NCBI GenBank assembly: GCA_028335825.1
Contig: JAIOKI010000002.1
Location: 186,001-250,000, forward strand
DNA: 64,000 bases
From: Nosema muscidifuracis
Taxonomy: Eukaryota > Microsporidia > Nosematidae
Direction of reading: 5' to 3'
Made by a program: the position numbers and the translations under genes. Below the pieces are notes generated by a model. The model did not search any database, was not told the DNA's origin, and was given only the letters and a program-made list of their open reading frames with translations. The number at the start of each line of letters is the position of its first letter. Position 1 is the stretch's first letter. Shown piece after piece: positions 37,521 through 44,245 of this stretch.

Positions 37521-37664
37521 ATGTCTAAAATTTTTAATTCGTTAAAGTTTTCTTCTTCTAACATACAAAACATTTTAAAACATTCGTCACAGATACAAAA
37601 CTTTGTTTCATTTATTGAATATGAAACACTTAAAAATATAAAAACAAATACACAACAGAAATAA

Positions 37665-38357
37665 ATGCTAGTTATATTTTTAATACTACATGAGGTATTT
37701 ACACTTACAGGGGAATTAATACCAGAAGGAGATAGGAACTTAAGACTGGCAGAGACAAGAACGAATGAATTAAAATTTGCTGAGAAAAGTGATTTAGGAA
37801 AATCTAAGAATGCTGATCTTATGGAATATGATTCAATAACTAAGTCTATAAAAATAAATGATAAGACTATTTGTTCCAAATATGGTAGGAGAGAACTTGG
37901 ATTCTGTAGCGATAAATATTTATTTGCTAAATGGGAGAGAGAAGCTGAAGCTGGTAAGTATAAGTTTAGGACTGATAATGATATGTGTTTAACTGTAGGA
38001 AAGAAAACTGATAATTTCAATCCTGCTATTATTATAAGATGTAATAAAAATGATCTCTACCAGAGATTTCAATATGAGAAGAATGAAAGTGATGGAAATC
38101 CTATAGAGACTATTAAAAATGATTATGAAGAAGGTGGTACAGTAATATTAAATATGGCATTGAAAGCTTATGATGATAACACGAATGTTGAAGTTATAAT
38201 TCATGATTCTAAAGATGGAAATAAGCGTATAAATACAACTGTAGGAGATATGAATAGCTTGTATGCTTTTAGTCATAGTGCTGAACCAATAAATCATGAT
38301 ATGTTGGTAGACTCAACCAAAGGTCATCATGGAAGAGAAAATTATTACAAATATTAA
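37665..38357 (+). CDS. Ricin-B-lectin-like secreted protein 1
   Basis: A 230-residue protein with an N-terminal signal peptide (MLVIFLILHEVFTLTG, cleavage near 16-18). The core shows a beta-trefoil-like pattern: FRTDNDMCLTVGKKTDNF, AIIIRCNKNDLYQRFQYE (the C-x-x-x-D-x-x-QRF signature of ricin-B blades), and a second weaker repeat. The C-terminus is polar and histidine-rich. Microsporidian genomes carry families of such secreted lectin-like proteins, thought to act at the spore surface or host interface. No CCC motif precedes the ATG; instead a 47-codon frame (37521-37664) ends in TAA immediately before it. A second family member follows at 39320. Confidence 0.8.
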   Translation: MLVIFLILHEVFTLTGELIPEGDRNLRLAETRTNELKFAEKSDLGKSKNADLMEYDSITKSIKINDKTICSKYGRRELGFCSDKYLFAKWEREAEAGKYKFRTDNDMCLTVGKKTDNFNPAIIIRCNKNDLYQRFQYEKNESDGNPIETIKNDYEEGGTVILNMALKAYDDNTNVEVIIHDSKDGNKRINTTVGDMNSLYAFSHSAEPINHDMLVDSTKGHHGRENYYKY

Positions 38358-39319
38358 AATATTTTATACGGTTTATTTAGTATCATTTTGTTATGAGATG
38401 ACTCAATATTAAAATATAATAATTAGAATATTTTTAATATATTATCTATAAAATGGCATTTTTTATATTATGAAATGTATCTAACCAATTAGAATATTTT
38501 TAATATATTATCTATAAAATAAGATTTTTTATATTATGAAATGTATCTAACCAATTAGAATATTTTTTTATATTATGAAATGTATTTACCGATTAGAATA
38601 TTTTTTATACCTGCCAATATAAAATGACATTTTTTATATTATGAAATGTATTTACCAATAATTGAATTAAAAAAATATTGATTAACATACATGTTCACTA
38701 AAACTTCTTATAAAGCAATCTTTATTGTACTTCCATACCTATAATTTAAATTATTTATCAAAAACGAACTACTTAAAGAATATTCTTTATTTTACTTCAA
38801 TACTTTAAATTTATATTAAAAATCTTATCAACATATTTTATAAAGTAAAATTTTTTATCTTACATATATTGTGAGATTAATTAAAATTTAAATTAATTAT
38901 TGAAAACATACCAATAAAAATAATTTTTTATCTTATATATATTGTGAAATTAATTAAAATTTAAATTAATTATTGAAAACATACCAATAAAAATAATTTT
39001 TTATCTTACATATATTGTGAGATTAATTAAAATTAAAATTAAAAATCTTAACAACATATCTTATAAAATTAATAATTGTGGTTGACATGACATTTCAATT
39101 AATAATACATGTCAATATTTTAAAATAATTATTATTTTGTGATTAAATATATTAAATTTTGTTTTATCATGAAACAAACTAATTACTATAATAATAAATC
39201 TAATAATATTTATTTTTTAATTTAGATACTAAATCAAAAAAAAAACTGATTCAAAAATTTTACAAGTGAAACTTTGTTTTAAAATGTGTAAGTATAAATG
39301 AATCTTTAATTATTTTTTT
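38358..39319. repeat. Spacer between the two lectin-like genes
   Basis: 38400-38660 repeats TTTTTATATTATGAAATGTA followed by TCTAACCAATTAGAATATT (three to four copies). 38860-39060 holds three copies of TTATCTTACATATATTGTGA followed by ATTAATTAAAATTTAAATT (period about 70). An 8-bp inverted repeat TTGACATG/CATGTCAA lies at about 39078-39113. I saw no remains of a third lectin gene. Confidence 0.55.
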
Positions 39320-39853
39320 ATGAATATATTTTTCTTTTTAATTTATGTATATACAACCACACGAAGGATAAGAATATTAACAAAAAATAGGGATTTCGAA
39401 TTAAGTATAAGGAATACCAAACTTATTACTGATGATGCTATATTTGTACCTTCAAATATAGTAAATAATCGCAGAAATACTTTTATATATCAAAGAATAA
39501 CAGGTGGAATAAAAACAGTGAGTAATAAATATTTATCTAAAGCTCCTATAGCTTCTACTTCTCAGATGCATATTAAATTAAATGATACATATACCCCTGC
39601 TGATGATTGGAAGATTACTCCACAGACTAATTACAATACAATAAGTAATTCTTCTGGATACTGTTTCAAACTTGGAGAAGTTAATAAAGATGGTAATTAT
39701 ATGGATCTTCTAGTTGATACTTGTAATGATACTGATCCTACGCAGCGTTTCTACGTTATAGACTTAGATCGTGTATCGTCTAGGGATCATAATACTTATA
39801 ATTTTTCAGGAATAGTTAATTTACTTGATGAACCTTTATATTATGGTGAATAA
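39320..39853 (+). CDS. Ricin-B-lectin-like secreted protein 2
   Basis: A 177-residue protein with a short N-terminal hydrophobic segment (MNIFFFLIYVYTTT) fitting a signal peptide. The body repeats the lectin-like pattern of its neighbour: YQRITGGIKTVSNKYLS, then SGYCFKLGEVNKDG and LLVDTCNDTDPTQRFYVI, again ending in the CN-x-D-x-x-QRF blade signature. The two genes are probably diverged tandem paralogues, the second being shorter. The start lacks a CCC motif (TTTTTTATG). Function would be carbohydrate binding at the cell or spore surface if the family assignment holds; sugar-binding residues cannot be judged by eye. Confidence 0.77.
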   Translation: MNIFFFLIYVYTTTRRIRILTKNRDFELSIRNTKLITDDAIFVPSNIVNNRRNTFIYQRITGGIKTVSNKYLSKAPIASTSQMHIKLNDTYTPADDWKITPQTNYNTISNSSGYCFKLGEVNKDGNYMDLLVDTCNDTDPTQRFYVIDLDRVSSRDHNTYNFSGIVNLLDEPLYYGE

Positions 39854-40201
39854 TAAAACATATTATTTTATATGATGAATTTTAATTAGACTTTTAATAA
39901 TATTTTTTATAATTAAACTTTTATTTTCATGTATGTAAATCAGACTTCTAATAATATTTCTTATAATTAAACTTTTATTTTCATGTATGTTAATTAGACT
40001 AGTAGATTAATTATAAATATTTTTTATAATTAAATTATAATTTTCATGTATGTAAATTAGACTGGTAGATTAATTATAATTATTTCTTATAATTATAATT
40101 AAACTTTTATTTTCATGTATGTAAATTAGACTGGTAGATTTATTCTAAATATTTTTTAAATAATCTCCGTTATATAAAAAAATTCTCAAATATCCCCGTA
40201 G
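39854..40201. repeat. Spacer with about 60-bp repeats
   Basis: At 39880-40160 four to five copies of TTTTATTTTCATGTATGTAA followed by ATTAGACTGGTAGATTAATT and ATAAATATTTTTTATAATTAA occur. The last 50 bases lead to the CCCC motif of the next gene. Confidence 0.65.
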
Positions 40202-40498
40202 ATGACTACAGAAATAATTTTTAAAAATAAAGATAAAGATTTTGAAAATATTGATACTTCAAAATATACTAAGATATTTTTAAATATAAAAAAAGACACA
40301 AAAACTACCAAGATATCTCTATCTAAGTATCAAGGAGATATACTGTATATACTTAGTAATAAAGATCTAGAAGATGTTTATGAATATTTTCAGATACCAG
40401 AGACTAAAATAGAGAAGAATATTGAAGTGACAGAACATAAAGCAAAGAAAAGCAAACAGGGAAATTTATTTGGATTTATTCAGAAAAAAAATAAATAA
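40202..40498 (+). CDS. Small protein with C-terminal PIP-box-like motif
   Basis: A 98-residue Lys-rich protein whose start is supported by TATCCCCGTAGATG. The N-terminal 60 residues are of mixed secondary structure with no known domain. The C-terminus, KSKQGNLFGFIQKKNK, contains Q-x-x-L-x-x-F-I, close to the PCNA-interacting peptide Q-x-x-(I/L/M)-x-x-(F/Y)-(F/Y), and sits at the extreme C-terminus followed by basic residues, as in Pol32/POLD3 (QGTLESFF then a Lys/Arg tail). A replication or repair factor docking to PCNA is a reasonable guess. The position-8 Ile deviates from the consensus. No other Pol32 feature is visible. Confidence 0.7.
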   Translation: MTTEIIFKNKDKDFENIDTSKYTKIFLNIKKDTKTTKISLSKYQGDILYILSNKDLEDVYEYFQIPETKIEKNIEVTEHKAKKSKQGNLFGFIQKKNK

Positions 40499-40640
40499 AA
40501 GAATTATAAATTATCATAAATAAAATATTTTAAAATTATCATAAATAAAAGAATTATAAATTATTATAAATAAAATATTTTCAAATTATCATAGAAAAAG
40601 AATTTCAAATTAGCATAAATATTTTTTTTAAATTTAGGGG

Positions 40641-40792
40641 TGTCCTTGCGTAAGGAGGTCGTCTATCAATGATGTTTATACAGAGATAGAGTTAATGCTA
40701 GCTGAGACCTAAAACAAGCAAACTAAATCTTGTATCTTTTATGGTACAAGTTACTCTTTGGAGTAAACAATATAGCTTATGCTATTTTTTTC
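40641..40792 (+). ncRNA. U4 spliceosomal snRNA
   Basis: A distinct G/C-rich island. The 5' end GTCCTTGCGTAAGG matches U4 stem II (complement of U6 CCCTGCGCAAGGAT). Next comes the 5' stem-loop CTATC-AATGATG-TTTAT-ACAGA-GATAG, whose AATGA...GA internal loop is the k-turn bound by Snu13/15.5K and reads close to human CCAATGAGGTTTATCCGAGG. TTAATGCTAGCTGA follows, matching U4 stem I (human TTATTGCTAATTGA, yeast TTTTGCTGGTTGA). The 3' part has hairpins CTTGTA...TACAAG, TTACTC-TTTG-GAGTAA and ATAGC-TTAT-GCTAT ending in T7, which may serve as Sm-type site and/or terminator. Exact ends are estimated. Confidence 0.88.
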
Positions 40793-41067
40793 TAAAATTT
40801 TATATAAAAATATATGCTTAGTTTAAAAAGAGCATATTTAAAAGAAATTATTTATGGAAGAAGGTAATTAAAGAATTACTATATCAATTATAATATGGGA
40901 TTTTTATACCTGATATTATAATTGATGTTCGATAATATAATATTAACTTTCACTCTTAAATATTATATTTCATAATTAAATCTCACTTTTATATGTTATA
41001 TTTCAAAATTAAATCTCACTCTTAAATATTATATTTCAAAATTAAATTCACTTTTTTTTATCCTTGC
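40793..41067. other. Spacer with a 14-bp perfect hairpin and repeats
   Basis: 40883-40926 forms a hairpin with a perfect 14-bp stem (ATCAATTATAATAT/ATATTATAATTGAT) and a 16-base loop. 40940-41050 has three copies of ATATTTCAAAATTAAATCTC followed by ACTCTTAAATATT. The next gene's TATCCTTGC motif ends the interval. Confidence 0.55.
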
Positions 41068-41565
41068 ATGAATGATTTTTATACAAAAAAACTCGAAGAT
41101 TTATTAACAGAGAACAGAAATTTATATAAACAGAATATAAAACTAAAAGAAGATTTAAACAAATCTGCAAACAATATATGTACAATAAAAACACAGGTTT
41201 GTACACTTTCTAATAAGATATCTCTCTTAGAACAGGAAATTAAGAAACTTAATATGGAATCTAAAATGAAAGATAATAAATTAAAAAATAGTGAACTATT
41301 TATGAAGAATGAGTTTAAACGTAAAGATATCTTAAATAATAAACTTATTGGATCAAATAAAAATATAAAAGAAATTGAACTAAAGAATGAAGTAAATAAA
41401 TTATACTTAAGGAATAATATCTTATGTAAATTCATACAAGAAATATTTGAGAATACTGATCTGGATTTTAAATTGTTCTATAATTTGTTAGAAGTGGTAG
41501 AAAATTCTGATGATGAGATTATGAAGGTATTTATTCAACAAATTATGAAGAAATCATCTTTATAA
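41068..41565 (+). CDS. Coiled-coil protein, unknown
   Basis: A 165-residue protein whose first 115 residues are a continuous Lys/Glu/Asn/Leu-rich coiled coil (LEDLLTENRNLYKQNIKLKE, then LSNKISLLEQEIKKLNMES). The last 45 residues form a more compact helical end (LCKFIQEIFENTDLDFKLFY). The start is supported by TTATCCTTGCATG. The general plan (coiled coil plus small C-terminal head) resembles kinetochore, spindle-pole or autophagy adaptors, but no specific signature is present. Its stop is one base from the stop of the convergent gene, so the two 3' ends must overlap at transcript level. Confidence 0.75.
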   Translation: MNDFYTKKLEDLLTENRNLYKQNIKLKEDLNKSANNICTIKTQVCTLSNKISLLEQEIKKLNMESKMKDNKLKNSELFMKNEFKRKDILNNKLIGSNKNIKEIELKNEVNKLYLRNNILCKFIQEIFENTDLDFKLFYNLLEVVENSDDEIMKVFIQQIMKKSSL

Positions 41566-41566
41566 A

Positions 41567-42337
41567 TTAAGGATTATTTTTTATATTACTAGTTGGAAGT
41601 TTATGTATTAATTCTGCACATCTTTTACAAAATTTATTAAATTGATCATTTAATACGAAATCTTTCTCTAATACGTATTTATAATTTTTAGTCTGGCATA
41701 AGTCGCATTTAATCTTTTTATCTTCAATATTTGTAAATCTAAAATAATCAGGAATATCTTCGTAAGTGTAAAAGACGTTCTTGACACTAAGCTTATAAAA
41801 TTGTCTTGATGTAAAAAATATAACATCAAGTTTAGAATTTCCTATTAAACTTTCTATTGTAATATTCCAATCTTGAAATACAATATTCCTTGTAGTAAAC
41901 ATTCTTATAATATAATTTCTAAGATTATTATCAGAAGTATTGTAGAGGACTATATTTCTTATATTAAAAAAAGTAATACTGTTTGGTTCTTTAAGTAATT
42001 TATCAGATAAATCTTTCCATTTCATTCTACCATTAAGTGTTAGATTATATATTTTATATTTTGGTCTAGAAAATATTAATGAATAATACGTAGAAAGATT
42101 TGATCTACTTGAATTTAAATTAAATAAATCTGTATTTTGTAATATAAAGTATTCTTCAAATTTATCTTTACAAATAATTTTATCATTAAATAAAGTATAA
42201 TCATTTTTATGTTTAGACAAAATATTATCATTAAATAAAGTATAATCAATTTTATGCTTATTAAAATCTTCTAAATCTTTTTCTTCAAATTTATTGATTC
42301 TACTTTTTAATTCGTTCTTTATTTTTTCGTTATTCAT
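41567..42337 (-). CDS. SNAPC3/SNAP50-like snRNA transcription factor subunit
   Basis: A 256-residue protein; ATG at 42337 preceded by AAAAACCCAC, the longer frame having no better start. The C-terminal half fits the zf-SNAP50 domain: SITFFNIRNIVLYNTSDNNL (family pattern FF-x-I-x(3)-FYND), a strand region LDVIFFTSRQFYKLSVKNVF, and a terminal zinc site CDLC-x(5)-KYVLEKDFVL-x(6)-FCKRCAELIHKL, close to the C-x2-C...A-K-Y-V-T-x-D-D...F-x-C-x2-C-F-x-x-LH of SNAPC3. SNAPc drives snRNA gene transcription in animals and plants. N-terminal repeats (KIDYTLFND, KNDYTLFND) are a small duplication. The assignment is from memory of the domain and remains tentative. Confidence 0.75.
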   Translation of the reverse strand: MNNEKIKNELKSRINKFEEKDLEDFNKHKIDYTLFNDNILSKHKNDYTLFNDKIICKDKFEEYFILQNTDLFNLNSSRSNLSTYYSLIFSRPKYKIYNLTLNGRMKWKDLSDKLLKEPNSITFFNIRNIVLYNTSDNNLRNYIIRMFTTRNIVFQDWNITIESLIGNSKLDVIFFTSRQFYKLSVKNVFYTYEDIPDYFRFTNIEDKKIKCDLCQTKNYKYVLEKDFVLNDQFNKFCKRCAELIHKLPTSNIKNNP

Positions 42338-42347
42338 GTGGGTTTTT

Positions 42348-42887
42348 TTAAAATTTATTATCAAAAAATCCTTCGACTATCTTATCGATATTATCACAAA
42401 TAATATCTTTATCTGTATCACTTATAGATTTAATATTAAAATCATCTTTATCTAACATTTCAATATATTTAGTTATATCACATTCTTTTTCTACATCTAC
42501 TTTTTTATATTCAATATCTGATTCTATAATAAAATGTTTAAATATTTTACAGACAAGATCTTTATCAGGATTATCTTTAAAATAATAATTAGGTATTTCA
42601 ATATCTTTTTTAGATACAAGTTTACAGGTTCTATAATTAATATATTCAGTATCTTTTTCTTCATTATATTTAGCAAAGAAAATATAATCAGGAACTCCGT
42701 ATTCTTTAAAAATATTTTTAGACTCTCCTTTTTCTTCCTTTGTATTAAATAAACCAATATACTCATTGTATAAATATATATTTGATTCATTGAATCCCAT
42801 CTTTTTATTTATCTCATGTTTTATTTCTTGCTCAGTTAAATCTTTCTTTAATTTGATTTTTGTACCGTATATTGTTGATAAAAACAT
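42348..42887 (-). CDS. Hypothetical acidic protein
   Basis: A 179-residue protein starting after AATTACCCCACTGAAATG, so a real gene. The N-terminal 50 residues (STIYGTKIKLKKDLTEQEIK, then MGFNESNIYLYNEYIG) have the rhythm of a ubiquitin-like beta-grasp fold, though this is an impression. The rest is Asp/Glu/Lys/Ile-rich with no motif. The stop is 10 bases upstream of the SNAPC3-like start codon on the same strand, and those 10 bases hold the latter's CCC motif. Unknown function. Confidence 0.75.
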   Translation of the reverse strand: MFLSTIYGTKIKLKKDLTEQEIKHEINKKMGFNESNIYLYNEYIGLFNTKEEKGESKNIFKEYGVPDYIFFAKYNEEKDTEYINYRTCKLVSKKDIEIPNYYFKDNPDKDLVCKIFKHFIIESDIEYKKVDVEKECDITKYIEMLDKDDFNIKSISDTDKDIICDNIDKIVEGFFDNKF

Positions 42888-43043
42888 TTCAGTGGGGTAA
42901 TTGTTAAAAAAACTAAATTTAACAAAAAGGTGTTTAAATAACTCAATTGAAAAAATTATGTTTATGCAATATTTTCATTTATAAATTTTAAAAAAAGAGT
43001 TTGTTGGTAAAAAACAACAAATTAAATATTAAAGATATTAATG

Positions 43044-43682
43044 TTATTTATTGTGTTTAGATACATCGCTTTCCAACAGATACATATAATAAGAAAGAAT
43101 AAAATCTTTAGAGACTCCACCACTTAGACTTGGTAACAACCAATCACTTGGTAAAACAATATGATCAGGAAATTTAGTTATAAGTGGTTTGATATCATCA
43201 CCAACTTCCAGTATTTCCTTAACAATAGTTTTTTCTTTTTCAATTTTCTTTGGTTCAATAACCTTCTTTTTATTAAGTATACTCGTCTCATCATTCAAGA
43301 TATCTGTGATCTTATTTTTTATAAGAGATTCACTTTTATATTCTAAAAGTTCAAATACGGTTTTTTCTATTTCTTCTAAATAATCGTTATATTTTACTGG
43401 ATCTTCGAAATCTTCTTCTTCTCGTCTAAAATGTTTATCTAGTTGTCTTCGTATTCTACATTCTTTTTCTACTTCTATATCTTCTATATCTTCAAAAGTG
43501 CTTGACATATAATTTATCTTACGTAATTCTATACCACACTCAGGACATTTATTTGTACCACTAGCGAAATGTCTCTTAAGACAACTTTCACACATTTTAT
43601 GAAAACATGGACTAAAATACAATACCATTTCAGGATTCAAATAAGAATCAGTCTTACAGATCGGACAACTTGTTTCTGACAT
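43044..43682 (-). CDS. TFB3: TFB3/MAT1, CDK-activating kinase assembly factor of TFIIH
   Basis: The RING-finger subunit that tethers the Cdk7-cyclin H kinase to core TFIIH. The start is the ATG right after GAATACCC. 212 residues: N-terminal C3HC4 RING at about 6-50 (CPICKTDSYLNPEMVLYFSP, CFHKMCESCLKRHF, CPECG), then LRKINYMSSTFEDIEDIEVE as in MAT1 (LRKSNFRVQLFEDP), RRQLDKHFRREEEDF and the following coiled coil (about 85-125), and a reduced C-terminal CDK-binding part. Shorter than yeast Tfb3 (321). SSL1 of the same complex is at 8.4 kb. Confidence 0.93.
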   Translation of the reverse strand: MSETSCPICKTDSYLNPEMVLYFSPCFHKMCESCLKRHFASGTNKCPECGIELRKINYMSSTFEDIEDIEVEKECRIRRQLDKHFRREEEDFEDPVKYNDYLEEIEKTVFELLEYKSESLIKNKITDILNDETSILNKKKVIEPKKIEKEKTIVKEILEVGDDIKPLITKFPDHIVLPSDWLLPSLSGGVSKDFILSYYMYLLESDVSKHNK

Positions 43683-44007
43683 GGGTATTCAATTGAGATT
43701 TTTTTTTTAAATGCTTCAATTCACAAATAAGATAACTAAGATTTAGATTTGTATAAAAAAAATATAAATTATCAAATATAATCAATGATAAGATAATTTA
43801 TGTATATTAAAGTATCAAATCTAATCAATGATAAATTAATTTATGTATATTAAAGTATCAAATATAATCAATGATAAGACAATTATAAATTAATTTATGC
43901 TATAATAAAGTATCAAATATAATCAATGATAAATTAATTTATGTATATTAAAATATCAAATATAATCAACGATAAAATAATTTATGCTATAATAAATTAT
44001 TTATTTT
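43683..44007. repeat. Tandem-repeat spacer between TFB3 and RPS21
   Basis: 43760-44000 has five to six copies of AGTATCAAATATAATCAATG followed by ATAAATTAATTTATG and TATATTAA (unit about 45-60 bases). No other feature was seen. Confidence 0.7.
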
Positions 44008-44211
44008 TTAGAATTCTTCATTATAGATTTTATCATAAAGATATCCATCTGATAAACCATTCTTTCTTACTACTCCACATACATCATAAGTGGAAATTTG
44101 ATCAGTAACTCTGCCATATTCATCTAAATCAGCTAATGTAATTTGTACGCTCATCTTATCACAACTAGCAATAGGTCTCTTTGTAAAAGAACAGATTCTT
44201 CTTTCAAACAT
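44008..44211 (-). CDS. RPS21: 40S ribosomal protein S21 (eS21)
   Basis: A 67-residue ribosomal protein of the small subunit body. Despite its size it carries the family core: [35 protein letters not shown], and [20 protein letters not shown], matching the K-x-C-x-x-(T/S)-x-R-I...H-A-S-V-Q and Y-A-(I/L)-C-G-x-(I/V)-R-x-x-G-x-SD pattern. The N-terminus is about 15 residues shorter than in yeast or human (83-87 aa). The start is confirmed by TAGCCCTCATG. The EDC4-like gene ends 34 bases upstream on the same strand. Confidence 0.95.
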   Translation of the reverse strand: MFERRICSFTKRPIASCDKMSVQITLADLDEYGRVTDQISTYDVCGVVRKNGLSDGYLYDKIYNEEF

Positions 44212-44245
44212 GAGGGCTAAATTTTTTTAAAAAAAATATTTTTAC

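Noticed and set aside
40641-40792. Reading the U4 island as a C/D-box snoRNA
   Set aside because: ATGATG and CTGA look like boxes C and D, but the order and context match U4 stem II, k-turn 5' stem-loop and stem I much better, and there is no terminal stem bringing the boxes together.
44008-44211. A missing upstream exon for RPS21
   Set aside because: The N-terminus is short, but a CCC motif lies directly before the ATG and no splice-donor-like sequence was seen close by, so a single-exon gene is the simpler reading.
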